A stretch of DNA of 64,000 nt from Amycolatopsis lurida (GCF_900105055.1 NZ_FNTA01000004.1:4123501-4187500), one strand, 5' to 3'. Counted from the first letter of the stretch, positions 7,659 through 16,864 are shown. Notes: generated from the sequence alone by a model not told the origin. Numbers and translations are program-made.

Positions 7659-9291
7659 GCCGTCTGAGTCACTGTCCGGGGTCGCCGTCAGTCCCGGCCG
7701 CGCGAGCGGTCCTGTCGTCCGGGTCGCCGAGCCGCTCGGCGAACCCGCGAGCACGCCGGCACCGGCCGATCCCGCCGCCGAGGCCGCCCGGATCGCCCCG
7801 GCCGCGCAGATCGTGGCGGGCAGGCTCGAAAAGCTCGCCGAGACGGCGACGGGTGAGGCCGCGACGATCCTCATCACCACCGCGGCGATGGCGGCCGACC
7901 CGGCGCTCGTCTCCTCGGCGGAGCAGCTGGTCAAGGACAAGAACCTGCCCGCGCCGCGTGCGGTGCACCAGGCGGCGGGCAAGTTCGCCGACGCGCTCGC
8001 CGCCGCGGGCGGCTACATGGCCGAGCGCGCCCGCGACGTCCTCGACGTGCGTGACCGGCTCATCGCCGAGCTGCTCGGCATCGCGCCTCCCGGCGTTCCG
8101 GACCTGGACTCGCCGAGCGTGCTCGTCGCCCGCGACCTCGCGCCCGCCGACACCGCGGGTCTCGACCCGGACAAGGTGCTCGCGCTCGTCACCGAAGAGG
8201 GCGGCCCCACCAGCCACACCGCGATCCTCGCCCGCGCGCTCGGCATTCCCGCCGTCGTCGCGGTCCGCGGCCTCCTCGCGCTCGACGCGCAAGCGCTTGC
8301 GGTGGACGGTGACACCGGGGTCGTCGAGGTCGCGGACCCGAACGCCGAGGTCGTCACGGCCGCCAAGACCGGCGCGATCGAGTGGGGCGGCACCGGCGCG
8401 ACGTCCGACGGCCACCGGGTGAAGGTGCTCGGCAACGTCGGTTCCGCCACCGACGCCCAGGCCGCCGCCGAGGCGGGCGCGGAAGGCGTCGGTCTCTTCC
8501 GCACCGAGTTCTGCTATCTCGACGCGTCCGCCGAGCCGAGCGTCGAAGAGCAGCGCAAGGCCTACACCGCCGTGCTCACGCCGTTCCGCGGCAAGCCGGT
8601 CGTCGTCCGCACCCTCGACGCGGGCGCCGACAAGCCTCTCGCGTTCCTGGAGCCCGAAGACGAACCCAATCCGGCGCTCGGCGTACGCGGGCTTCGTGTC
8701 GCTTTCGACCGGCCCGAGATCCTCGCGCGCCAGCTCGAGGCCATCGCGGGTGCCGCGCAGGACTCCGGAGCCGAGGTTTCGGTGATGGCCCCGATGGTCG
8801 CCACCGCCGACGAGGCCGCCTGGTTCGCCGAGCGCGCCCGCGCCGCCGGAATCGCCCGCGTGGGCGTGATGATCGAGATCCCGGCCGCCGCGCTGACCGC
8901 CCGCGAGATCCTCGACGTGGTCGATTTCGTCTCCGTCGGCACCAACGACCTCGCGCAGTACACCTTCGCCGCGGATCGCCAGCTCGGCGCGGTCGCCAAG
9001 CTCAACGACCCGTGGCAGCCCGGGCTCCTGCGCCTGCTGAAGGTCATCGGCCAGGCCGCGAAGGACACCGGCAAGCCCGCCGGTGTCTGCGGTGAGGCCG
9101 CCGCCGACCCGAGGCTCGCGCTCGTGCTGGCCGGGCTCGGTCTCACCAGCCTCTCGATGAACGCGCCCGCCGTGCGCGCGGTCGGTGCGAGCCTGGCGGC
9201 CACGACGCTGGCCGAATGCGAGTCGCTGGCCGAGGCCGTCTTGGCCACCTCGGACCCGGTCGCCGCCCGGCAGGCCGCCGCGAAGCGATAG
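7657..9291 (+). CDS. ptsI: Phosphoenolpyruvate-protein phosphotransferase (PTS enzyme I)
   Basis: 544 residues. It transfers phosphate from PEP to HPr, the entry step of the sugar phosphotransferase system. The phospho-His domain carries GGPTSHTAILARALGIPAVV (active His near residue 187). The PEP-binding TIM-barrel domain carries EGVGLFRTEFCYL, DAGADKPL and the C-terminal VSVGTNDLAQYT and CGEAAADP motifs. Length is close to the usual 550-575. No HPr or EII gene is adjacent. The start at 7657 coincides with a DasR-type palindrome and lacks a clear Shine-Dalgarno. Confidence 0.95.
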   Translation: MPSESLSGVAVSPGRASGPVVRVAEPLGEPASTPAPADPAAEAARIAPAAQIVAGRLEKLAETATGEAATILITTAAMAADPALVSSAEQLVKDKNLPAPRAVHQAAGKFADALAAAGGYMAERARDVLDVRDRLIAELLGIAPPGVPDLDSPSVLVARDLAPADTAGLDPDKVLALVTEEGGPTSHTAILARALGIPAVVAVRGLLALDAQALAVDGDTGVVEVADPNAEVVTAAKTGAIEWGGTGATSDGHRVKVLGNVGSATDAQAAAEAGAEGVGLFRTEFCYLDASAEPSVEEQRKAYTAVLTPFRGKPVVVRTLDAGADKPLAFLEPEDEPNPALGVRGLRVAFDRPEILARQLEAIAGAAQDSGAEVSVMAPMVATADEAAWFAERARAAGIARVGVMIEIPAAALTAREILDVVDFVSVGTNDLAQYTFAADRQLGAVAKLNDPWQPGLLRLLKVIGQAAKDTGKPAGVCGEAAADPRLALVLAGLGLTSLSMNAPAVRAVGASLAATTLAECESLAEAVLATSDPVAARQAAAKR

Positions 9292-9385
9292 CAAAGGTCC
9301 CCTGATCCCCAAGGGGCATGTCGAAATCCGGTCCACCGCTTCGACGCCTAGGTGAAGACACCGAAGCGACGAAAGGGCGCCGACC

Positions 9386-10786
9386 ATGACCACCATGACC
9401 CCGACGCGGGCCGGACGCCGGGAATGGGTCGGGCTGGCCGTGCTGGCCCTCCCCACCTTCCTGGTCTCCCTCGACGTCTTCGTGCTGATCCTCGCGCTGC
9501 CGAAGCTCAGCCAGAGCCTCGGCGCCGACAGCACGCAGCAGCTGTGGATCATGGACGTCTACGGCTTCATGATCGCCGGGTTCATGGTCACCATGGGCAC
9601 CCTCGGCGACCGCATCGGCCGCCGGAAACTCCTGCTCATCGGTGCCACGGCGTTCGGGCTGGCCTCCGTGCTCGCCGCGTTCTCGACGAGCGCGCTGATG
9701 CTCATCGCCGCCCGCGCGCTGCTCGGGATCGCCGGTGCGACGCTGGCGCCGTCGACGCTCGCCCTGATCAGCAACCTGTTCACCGACACCCGCCAGCGTT
9801 CCCTCGCGATCGGCATCTGGGCGGGCTGCTTCACCGTCGGCGCGATCGTCGGGCCGATGGTCGGCGGCGTGCTGCTGGAGCACTTCTGGTGGGGCTCGGT
9901 GTTCCTGCTAGGCGTCCCGGCGATGGTCCTGTTGCTCGTGGTCGGCCCGAAGCTGCTGCCCGAGTACCGCAACGAGAACGCCGGCCGCCTCGATCTGGTG
10001 AGCGTCGCGCTTTCGCTGGTCACGATCCTGCCCGCGGTCTACGGCATCAAGGAACTCGCCCGCGAGGGTGTGCACGTGGTGCCGGTGGCCTCACTGCTGA
10101 TCGGCCTGTCCTTCGGCGTGGTGTTCGTGCGGCGCCAGCGAATCCTCCAGGATCCGCTGATCGACCTGACGCTGTTCCGCGCCCGCGCGTTCACCACGGC
10201 GATCGGCGGGATGTGCGCGTTCACCATGTTGGGCGGGACGACCATGCTCTTCGTCGCGCAGTTCTTCCAGATCGTGCTGGAGCTTTCGCCGGTCGGCGCC
10301 GCGCTGGCGTTGCTGCCGGGCATGCTCGCCTCGACCATCAGCTTCCTCGGCGCGCCGATCCTGGCCCGTCGCATCCGCCCCGCGACGCTGATCGCCACCG
10401 GCCTGGCCGGCGCGATCGCCGGATTCCTGCTGCTGACGCAGGTCGAGGCGGGCGCCGGTCCGGTGATCCCGTCGATCGCCTTCGCCATCACGTGCCTGTG
10501 CGGCGGCCCGCTGATCACCCTGGGCACGGATCTGGTCGTCGGGTCCGTGCCGCCGGAGAAGGCCGGTTCGGCGGCCTCGCTTTCGCAGACCGGCAACGAG
10601 TTCGGCTACGCGCTGGGCATCGCGACGGTCGGGACGCTGGGCAACGCGGTCACCCGGTCACGGCTCGCCGACGCGGTCCCCGCGCACGACGCGTTCGCCA
10701 GCGGGATGCACGCGGTGTCCGGGCTGGCCGCGCTGGTGCTGGCCGCGGTCGCGTACTTCGTGCTCCGGCACCTGCGCCACATCTAG
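9386..10786 (+). CDS. MFS drug:H+ antiporter, DHA2 (14-TM) type
   Basis: 466 residues, almost wholly hydrophobic. It shows the MFS motif GDRIGRRKLL between TM2 and TM3 and the antiporter motif GAIVGPMVGGVLL in TM5. The opening LDVFVLILALPKLSQSLG is characteristic of the QacA/EmrB-like DHA2 class. Likely a proton-driven efflux pump; the substrate is unknown. ATG at 9386 with GAAAGGG upstream. A loose inverted repeat CGCTTCG/CGAAGCG (9337-9343/9362-9368) in its leader could be a regulator site. Its stop overlaps that of the convergent DUF1707 gene. Confidence 0.88.
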   Translation: MTTMTPTRAGRREWVGLAVLALPTFLVSLDVFVLILALPKLSQSLGADSTQQLWIMDVYGFMIAGFMVTMGTLGDRIGRRKLLLIGATAFGLASVLAAFSTSALMLIAARALLGIAGATLAPSTLALISNLFTDTRQRSLAIGIWAGCFTVGAIVGPMVGGVLLEHFWWGSVFLLGVPAMVLLLVVGPKLLPEYRNENAGRLDLVSVALSLVTILPAVYGIKELAREGVHVVPVASLLIGLSFGVVFVRRQRILQDPLIDLTLFRARAFTTAIGGMCAFTMLGGTTMLFVAQFFQIVLELSPVGAALALLPGMLASTISFLGAPILARRIRPATLIATGLAGAIAGFLLLTQVEAGAGPVIPSIAFAITCLCGGPLITLGTDLVVGSVPPEKAGSAASLSQTGNEFGYALGIATVGTLGNAVTRSRLADAVPAHDAFASGMHAVSGLAALVLAAVAYFVLRHLRHI

Positions 10787-11445
10787 CCGAAGAAACCCCG
10801 CCGCGGGTACTTGATGATCAGCGATCCTCCGTGCACGCGCCCGGTGATGACGAACCGGGGCGTGCCGGGGCGGCCGTTCGATCGCGTCCGGTCGTCGAGG
10901 TTGCCGAACTTGATGTCGGTGATCGAGTTGGTGTCGACGGCGCCGTTCTCGGGGATGGTGATCTCCACCGGGCCCCATTTGGCCTGCAGCTCGATATGCA
11001 CCACCGGGTGTCGGATCTCGGCCTGGGAGAAGTCCAGTTTCGTGGCGCCGTACTTGTTCCGGATCACCATCGACTCGGGGACCAGCCAGTTCCCGTCGCG
11101 CTGCAACGCCGAGTACTTGCCGTTGAGCTCCATGATCTGTCCGGACGGGTGCGCGTAGGCGTGCTGCCTCGGCGGCGCCCACGGGTTCTGCTGCGGCCGC
11201 GGCGCCATCGCCGCTTCGGGATGCACCAGGCCGGGCAGATCCGTGAGCACCGCGTTCAGTTCACCGCGGGTCTTGGAGGCGAGGGCGCGGTCGGTCCGTT
11301 CGGTGAACTCGTCGAGGTTCAGCATCCCGAGGCCGATCGCCTTCTGCAGGACCTCGACGACGTGTTCGCGCTCCGCGTCGGAGACCCGGATGTCCCGTCC
11401 GGTCAACGGCTTGGTTTCGGTCGTCGGCTGCTCTTCCTCGCCCAT
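10783..11445 (-). CDS. DUF1707 domain protein
   Basis: 220 residues. The N-terminal DUF1707 domain (about residues 10-65) reads IRVSDAEREHVVEVLQKAIGLGMLNLDEF and continues to a Leu-Pro-Gly end, the short helical module common on actinobacterial membrane-associated proteins. The C-terminal 110 residues are beta-rich (SALQRDGNWLVPESMVIRNK and later), like cell-wall-active antibiotic response (LiaF-type) domains. No transmembrane segment was seen. Start taken as the ATG at 11445. Divergent from the CTG-start lipoprotein gene. Confidence 0.75.
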   Translation of the reverse strand: MGEEEQPTTETKPLTGRDIRVSDAEREHVVEVLQKAIGLGMLNLDEFTERTDRALASKTRGELNAVLTDLPGLVHPEAAMAPRPQQNPWAPPRQHAYAHPSGQIMELNGKYSALQRDGNWLVPESMVIRNKYGATKLDFSQAEIRHPVVHIELQAKWGPVEITIPENGAVDTNSITDIKFGNLDDRTRSNGRPGTPRFVITGRVHGGSLIIKYPRRGFFG

Positions 11446-11493
11446 GCCTGGAATGGTAGAACCGGATCTCACGCGCGAGATCGGGGAAATACC

Positions 11494-12561
11494 CTGAACA
11501 GACCCGCATTTCTCCCCTGTGCCGCCCTGTTGGCGGCTGTCCTGCTGCTGTCAGGCTGCACGAGCGCCACGCCGCCACCCGCCCCTGCTCCGGCGCCGAC
11601 CACGCCGCCACCGTCGAAGCTCCACGGCGACCCGGTGGACTACAGCGGTTTCCGGCTCGTCATGTCGACGTCGCCGCCGTCGGTGCTCGATCCCGCCACC
11701 GGCGCCACCACCCCGCTTCCGGGCGCTCCGGGTGGGGACCGGGTCAACGAGGTCCTCCGCGTCGGCAAGTTCCCGGTCGTGCTGTCGGCCGCCCGCTGCG
11801 GGCCATCGTGCCTGGAGCCGTCCGAAGTCCTCGTGTACGGCGACCTCAAGAACCAGCCGTGGAAGCTGGGCAAGGCCCGCAGCGTCGCCCCGTCGGCCGA
11901 CGAGAGCGGTGTCTGGCTGATCCGCGACGACGGCGACGACCTGTGCCGCCTCCAATTCGTGTCCCTGCTCGGCGCGGAGCGCGATCGCGGCCGCCCGGCG
12001 AGCTGCACGACGGCCGTGCGCCAAGAGGTACCGAAGGGACTGCTGATCACGGTGAACAGCGGGACCGCCAGTGCCGAGGACGTGCTGATCGATCCCGCCA
12101 CCGGCCGCGCCGTGCACCAGTTCCCCCGCGTGCTGGCGGTCACCAAGGAGCGGATGCTGCTCGCCGAGCTGACCGAGTTCTCCGTGCTCGACCTGCGCAG
12201 CGACCAGCGGACCCGGGTCCAGCGGCCGGTGGCCGACGGCGCGCCCGGCATGGTGGTGCCGAGCCGTGACGGCTACAAGGTCGCCGTGCTGTTCGGCGAC
12301 CCCGCCTGGGCGGGGACGGCGACGCAGACCGCCGACGTCTGGGTGCTCGCCCTCGACACGCTGACCTGGACGCGCGCGCCCGCGATGCCGATCGCGACCG
12401 AGCTCAAACGGGTCGCCATCGAGTGGACCGAGACCGATGACCTGGTGATCGCGACCGACGTCGTCGCGAACTGGCGACTCGACCGGCCGGGGTGGACCGT
12501 CGTCAAGACCCCGTTGCCCGCCGAACGGAACCAGCGGGTGGTGGCCGTCGCCCAGGGCTGA
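11494..12561 (+). CDS. Lipoprotein of unknown function with apparent CTG start
   Basis: 355 residues if translation starts at CTG 11494. No ATG, GTG or TTG gives a plausible start in this frame, while GGGGA (11483-11487) lies at proper spacing and the product begins with a short lipoprotein signal ending LLLSGC (Cys22). A Pro/Ala/Thr linker follows, then a beta-rich domain of WD/propeller-like spacing (VMSTSPPSVLDPATG, VLVYGDLKNQPW, VWVLALDTLTWTRAP). Probably anchored on the outer face of the membrane. The family was not recognised. Confidence 0.7.
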   Translation: MNRPAFLPCAALLAAVLLLSGCTSATPPPAPAPAPTTPPPSKLHGDPVDYSGFRLVMSTSPPSVLDPATGATTPLPGAPGGDRVNEVLRVGKFPVVLSAARCGPSCLEPSEVLVYGDLKNQPWKLGKARSVAPSADESGVWLIRDDGDDLCRLQFVSLLGAERDRGRPASCTTAVRQEVPKGLLITVNSGTASAEDVLIDPATGRAVHQFPRVLAVTKERMLLAELTEFSVLDLRSDQRTRVQRPVADGAPGMVVPSRDGYKVAVLFGDPAWAGTATQTADVWVLALDTLTWTRAPAMPIATELKRVAIEWTETDDLVIATDVVANWRLDRPGWTVVKTPLPAERNQRVVAVAQG

Positions 12562-12562
12562 G

Positions 12563-13222
12563 CTACTCCTCGTCCAACCCGTGCTCGATGGCATACCGGG
12601 CCAGCTCGACACGGTTGTGCAGCTGGAGTTTCCGCAGCGTCGACTGGACGTGGTTCTCCACCGTCCGATGCGACAGCACGAGCTTCTCGGCGATCTGCCG
12701 CGCCGTCATCCCCTTCGCGACAAGGCGCAGGACGTCGGTCTCGCGTTCGGTCAGCCGCGGCGGCGCGGGCCCGTCGTCCGGCGCGTCGGCCATGCGGCGG
12801 TATTCGCCGAGGACGAGCCCGGCGAGTCCGGCGGTGAACACCGGGTCGCCCGCCGCGGTCCGCTTGACCGCGTCCACCAGCTCGCTCGCCGAAGCCGATT
12901 TCACCAGGTAGCCGGACGCCCCGGCCTTGACCGCCTCGAGGACGTCGCTGTGCTCGCCGCTCGCGGACAGCACCAGGACCTTGGTCGACGGCAGTTCCGA
13001 GGTGATCTCGCGGGTCGCGTCGACGCCCGAGGTCTCACCGAGGTTGAGGTCCATCAGCACGACGTCGGGCCGGACCGTGCGCGCGATCCGCACCGCCGCG
13101 GGCGCGTCCGGCGCGGTGGCCCGCACTTCGAAACCGTGTTCGGCCAGGTCGCGCGCGACCCCGTCCCGCCACATCGGATGATCGTCGACCACCATCACCG
13201 AGACCTGAGCCTCACCGGTCAT
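12563..13222 (-). CDS. NarL/LuxR-type response regulator (MacR-like)
   Basis: 219 residues. The receiver domain (residues about 6-122) has the acidic pair VVDDHP, phosphoacceptor Asp in DVVLMDLNLGE (about residue 58), Ser/Thr in VLVLSASG and Lys in GYLVKSA. The C-terminal LuxR helix-turn-helix reads LTERETDVLRLVAKGMTARQIA. The ATG overlaps the kinase stop (tcat at 13219-13222), so the pair is translationally coupled. Paired with a MacS-type kinase, it is probably the output of a membrane-stress two-component system. Targets are not visible. Confidence 0.9.
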   Translation of the reverse strand: MTGEAQVSVMVVDDHPMWRDGVARDLAEHGFEVRATAPDAPAAVRIARTVRPDVVLMDLNLGETSGVDATREITSELPSTKVLVLSASGEHSDVLEAVKAGASGYLVKSASASELVDAVKRTAAGDPVFTAGLAGLVLGEYRRMADAPDDGPAPPRLTERETDVLRLVAKGMTARQIAEKLVLSHRTVENHVQSTLRKLQLHNRVELARYAIEHGLDEE

Positions 13223-14385
13223 CGCTTTCCCCTCGCCGCGACTGGAACCTTGATTTCCCATTCCGTGCCCTGGCCGGGCGCGGTGTCCAGGGCGGCACTG
13301 CCGCCCAGATCCCGCACGCGTCCCTTGATGGACTCCGCGATACCTAGATGTCCCTCGGCCGCCGCGCGTTCCAAAACGCCGGGCGCGATTCCCGGCCCGT
13401 CGTCGCGAACGCTGACGACGACCTCGGTGCCGAGGTCCTCCAGCAGCACCCAGGCGTGCGCCTCTTCGCCCGCGTGCTTCTCGACGTTCGACAGCGCCTC
13501 GCGCGCCACGGCCACCAGTTCCGTGGTCACGTGCTCGGGCAGCTGGACCTCGCCCGCGGGCGTCGAGACCTGCACGGACGGTGTCGCGAGCAGCTGCAGC
13601 GCGGCACGGAGGTCGGTGGTCCCGTTCTCGCTCGGATGCGTCGGCTCGGTGGTGACCAGCGCGCGCAGCGCGATCTCCTGCTCACCGGCCAGTTTCGCCA
13701 GCTCGGCTGCTTCCCCGCCGAATTCGGCGCCGCGTTTGCGCACCCGCGCGAGCACCTGGAGGACGCTGTCGTGGATCGAGCGGGCGAGCCGCTCCCGTTC
13801 GGCCGTCGCGGCTTCCATCCGCAGCGCCCTGGTCAGCGCGTCCGCCGACCGGCGGGCCATGGTCGCGGCGAGACCGATCACGAACCCGCTCGCGGTCAGC
13901 AGGAAGCCGTCCCGCGCGACGTCGACGTCGAACCGCCAGCGCACCAGCCCGGTGACCACCGAGACCACCAGCCCGGCGAACACCCCGCCGACCGCGCCGA
14001 ACCGCGTGCCGGCGGCCGCGGGCGGGACCGCCGCCCACACCGTCGTGATGAGCGGGATGTTGGCGTCGAACTGCGCGGTGGTCAGGATCCACGCCGACGT
14101 GAACATGAGGGCGACGGTCAGCGCGAGATCGACGCCCACCAGCCACGGCCAGCGGCTCGACGGCCGCGCGTAGAACACGCTGCTGACGACCGTCCACACC
14201 GTCATCACGCCGAACGACGTCCACGCCAGCCACTTGTTCGCGTAGCCGTCGTAATGGACGACGAACGAGCCGAGCGCGAAGAGCAGCGTCGTCACCCGAA
14301 GCACGATCACCCCGCGCCACAGCGGAGTGGCCGGGTCCCGCGTGCCGAGCGCCGAGACGGCGCGCCAGAGCGGGGTCTCGGTCAT
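13219..14385 (-). CDS. Membrane sensor histidine kinase, MacS-like (HisKA_3)
   Basis: 388 residues. About five or six transmembrane segments span residues 20-165. The dimerisation/phosphotransfer helix ERLARSIHDSVLQVLARV (phosphorylated His near 198) follows, then an HATPase domain with NVEKHAGEEA (N box) and SVRDDGPGI and EGHLGIAESIKGR (G boxes). The short integral-membrane sensor without a large extracellular loop resembles the DUF5931/MacS family. Start ATG 14385 overlaps the AI-2E transporter stop by 4 bp. Second gene of a three-gene operon. Confidence 0.88.
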   Translation of the reverse strand: MTETPLWRAVSALGTRDPATPLWRGVIVLRVTTLLFALGSFVVHYDGYANKWLAWTSFGVMTVWTVVSSVFYARPSSRWPWLVGVDLALTVALMFTSAWILTTAQFDANIPLITTVWAAVPPAAAGTRFGAVGGVFAGLVVSVVTGLVRWRFDVDVARDGFLLTASGFVIGLAATMARRSADALTRALRMEAATAERERLARSIHDSVLQVLARVRKRGAEFGGEAAELAKLAGEQEIALRALVTTEPTHPSENGTTDLRAALQLLATPSVQVSTPAGEVQLPEHVTTELVAVAREALSNVEKHAGEEAHAWVLLEDLGTEVVVSVRDDGPGIAPGVLERAAAEGHLGIAESIKGRVRDLGGSAALDTAPGQGTEWEIKVPVAARGKR

Positions 14386-15578
14386 GATTCGGCTTCGGCG
14401 GCTTTCTCGGCATCGTTGGGTTGTGCCGCCTGATCCTTCAAGACGTCGATCTCGGCCGGATCGGGATCGCGTTCGTGCAGCAACGAGCGGATCCCCGCGT
14501 TGAGCACCGCGAGCAGCGGCACCGAGAGCAGCGCGCCGGCGATCCCGGCGGCGACGAGACCGGCGGTGATCGCGAGCACCACGGCGAGCGGGTGCAGCTT
14601 CACCGCGCGGCCGAGCAGGATCGGCTGCAGCACGTGGCTTTCCAGCTGCATGACACCGATGACGATGGCCAGCACGATCAGTGCGCCGACGATGCCCTTC
14701 GTCACCAGTGCGATCAGGACCGCGACCGCGCCCGCGATCACGGCGCCGATGATCGGGATGAAGGCACCGAGGAACACCAGCGTCGCCAGCGGGATCACCA
14801 GCGGCACGCCGACGATCGCCAGCCCGATGCCGATCCCGACCGCGTCGACCACGGCCACCGCCGCCGTCGCGCGCACGTAGCTGACCAGCGACGCGAATCC
14901 CCGCCGCCCGGCGACGTCGACCCGATTGCGCACGCGACCCGGCACACCGAGGACCAGGAACTTCCAGATCTGCTCGCCGCCGGAGAGGAAGAAGATGAGG
15001 ATGAACAGCGTCAGGATGAAGCCGGTGACGATCTCGCCGACCGTGCCCGCGGTGGTGAGCGCGGTCGTGGTGATCGACGCCTGGTTGTTCTGCAGGAAGC
15101 TGATCGCCTGGTTGATGAACTCCTGGATCTGCTCCTGGCGCAGGTGCAGTGGCCCGTCGATGAGCCAGACCTTGATCTGGTTGAGGCTCTCCGTCAGCTG
15201 CTTCTGCAGTTCGGGCAGGCCGGAGGAGAACTGCGCGACGACGAACGTCAGCAGCCCGCCGAGGACGGCGAGCCCGGCGATCAGCACTATCCCGGCCGCG
15301 AGCCCGCGAGGGAATCTCAGCGTCGTCAGCTTGGAGACCGCCGGCGCGAGCAGCGCCGCGAGCAGCAACGCGATCGACAGCGGGATCACGACGACCGACA
15401 GGTAGCCGATCAGGAACACGATGACGTAGAGCGCGGCGATCACCACGATGAAGCGCCACGACAACGCGGCCCCGATCCGCAGGCCGCGGGGCACCAGGCT
15501 GGTCACGTCTTCGGTGGACTCGGAGAGGAACGGGTTCGCCGGGTCGAATTCCGGCTGTTTGCGCTGGGGCTCGCTCAC
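14382..15578 (-). CDS. AI-2E family transporter
   Basis: 398 residues from a GTG at 15578 (VSEPQRKQPEF). The longer in-frame ORF to 15668 has no RBS-supported start. Hydrophobic pairs near the N-terminus and a cluster of four or so segments at the C-terminus flank a central amphipathic region, as in the PerM/AI-2E exporter family. The motif PLVIPLATLVFLGAFIPIIG is typical. Substrate unknown; AI-2 export is only the family name. First gene of an operon with the kinase and response regulator, joined by ATGA overlaps, which suggests a shared membrane-related task. Confidence 0.85.
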   Translation of the reverse strand: MSEPQRKQPEFDPANPFLSESTEDVTSLVPRGLRIGAALSWRFIVVIAALYVIVFLIGYLSVVVIPLSIALLLAALLAPAVSKLTTLRFPRGLAAGIVLIAGLAVLGGLLTFVVAQFSSGLPELQKQLTESLNQIKVWLIDGPLHLRQEQIQEFINQAISFLQNNQASITTTALTTAGTVGEIVTGFILTLFILIFFLSGGEQIWKFLVLGVPGRVRNRVDVAGRRGFASLVSYVRATAAVAVVDAVGIGIGLAIVGVPLVIPLATLVFLGAFIPIIGAVIAGAVAVLIALVTKGIVGALIVLAIVIGVMQLESHVLQPILLGRAVKLHPLAVVLAITAGLVAAGIAGALLSVPLLAVLNAGIRSLLHERDPDPAEIDVLKDQAAQPNDAEKAAEAES

Positions 15579-15707
15579 GCGCTCACCGTATCGGTCCGAG
15601 ACGACGTTTCCCGGCCATTCCGGGCGACGCGCACGGGTCGAATTCGCCCGATGCGACGCTTGACACATCGCCTGCCGCTCGACCCCGGAGTAACCGGGCT
15701 CCGCCAG

Positions 15708-15719
15708 CAGTGATCACTG
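15708..15719. promoter_or_regulatory. Perfect palindrome upstream of secreted-protein gene
   Basis: CAGTGATCACTG is a perfect 12-bp palindrome about 140 bp before the GTG of the next gene. A second repeat, CGTGTG-N5-CACACG (15740-15745/15751-15756), follows. AGTGA...TCACT resembles an early description of BldD targets, but this is a weak match. The region 15579-15856 otherwise holds only promoter-like, less GC-rich sequence. Confidence 0.35.
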
Positions 15720-15856
15720 ATCGTAAGTTCGGGCTACACCGTGTGTTCTTCACACGATCGTGCCATCAAGGTGATTCAAAGTCGCGCGGGCCTTCCGCAC
15801 TTTGCTTACCTCGGTCCCACAACCCCGAACGGCACACCGACGCGACAGGAGACCGA

Positions 15857-16864
15857 GTGACGAACGCGGCGAAGAACGAGAGGCGGGGCGCGGCGCGCTT
15901 CGGCCGTCTCGCTTCGCGTGCGCTGTTCGTCCTCGGCGGCGCCGTCGCCGGTTCCGCCGCGGCGTGGGTCGTTTCGGGCGCTTCGGCTTCCGCGGACATC
16001 GCCCCGGTGGTCTCCGCTCCTGAAACCAGCGTCACCCCGGTCACCGACGCCACCTCGGCGGGCTTGACCGACGTCTCCCACGGCGCGTCGAAGTTCGCGG
16101 GTGACGTCGCCGGTGCGATGTGCGGCGACAAGCAGCAGGACGCCACCACGTGGTCGATGCCGGGCGAGAATGGATCCGCTTCCGCGAAGCACCACTGCGG
16201 CGACATCCGCGCCGACCGGCACGAGGTCTCGACGCGCGTCAGCGACGCGGTCTCCGACTTCGCGGACAACTCGGTGGTCACCCCGGTCCAGCGGACCCTC
16301 GGCGCGGTCGAGCACATCGTGCGCAAGCCGCAGGACACCCGCCAGGTACTGGACGAGACGTTCACCCCGGCACCCGAGTTCGGCCGCAAGGTCTGGGACC
16401 TCCTCGACCCGAACGGACACGGCGACCTCGTCCCGGCGCTTCCGGTCACCGGCGGTCCGGTCGACCCGAACTCGCCGCTGGACACCATCGGCGCCGGTGA
16501 GCAGGTCACCGACTTCGCGCAGCTGGCGACGACCCAGTTCCCCGCATCCGCTGAAACCGTCCTCCCGATGCCGGCCTTCGTGCAGCAGCACGGTGCCTTC
16601 GATCAGGTCGAGGACGCTCCGGCACGTGACGGTCACCGCGGTGACCTCCCGCGTCCGATCACCCCGGCGCCGCTTCCCGCCGTGCCTTCCTTCCCGACTG
16701 TCCCCGGCGGCTCCGCCCCCGGTGGTCACCTCGACGGCCTGACCCACGGCGTTCCCGCCTGGGTCGTCGCCGCCGTCGAGCGTTCCCTGACCGGCTACTC
16801 GCTGGCAGGCACGCGGTACATGCCGCTCACCCCGGGCTCGCAGCCCGGCGTCACTCCCGACTGA
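15857..16864 (+). CDS. Secreted protein of unknown function
   Basis: 335 residues from GTG 15857, RBS AGGAGA. A basic n-region (NERRGAARFGRLASR) and hydrophobic core (ALFVLGGAVAGSAAAWVVSGASASA) form a signal peptide cleaved near residue 46. The mature part is low in hydrophobicity, has two Cys (MCGDK, HHCGD), repeated Pro/Val-rich segments and a C-terminus ending GYSLAGTRYMPLTPGSQ. No domain was recognised. It precedes the chaplin-like gene in the same direction, with a spacing of about 190 bp, and may act with it at the cell surface. Confidence 0.75.
   Translation: MTNAAKNERRGAARFGRLASRALFVLGGAVAGSAAAWVVSGASASADIAPVVSAPETSVTPVTDATSAGLTDVSHGASKFAGDVAGAMCGDKQQDATTWSMPGENGSASAKHHCGDIRADRHEVSTRVSDAVSDFADNSVVTPVQRTLGAVEHIVRKPQDTRQVLDETFTPAPEFGRKVWDLLDPNGHGDLVPALPVTGGPVDPNSPLDTIGAGEQVTDFAQLATTQFPASAETVLPMPAFVQQHGAFDQVEDAPARDGHRGDLPRPITPAPLPAVPSFPTVPGGSAPGGHLDGLTHGVPAWVVAAVERSLTGYSLAGTRYMPLTPGSQPGVTPD

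Noticed and set aside
7669..9552. A 627-residue minus-strand open frame opposite ptsI
   Set aside because: Antisense shadow caused by GC-biased codons; the plus-strand frame has all enzyme I motifs.
9352..12561. A 1,069-residue open frame spanning the MFS gene, the DUF1707 gene and the lipoprotein gene
   Set aside because: Only the last third (from about 11494) looks like protein. The rest is Arg/Pro-rich shadow of the MFS gene on the same strand and of the opposite-strand DUF1707 gene.
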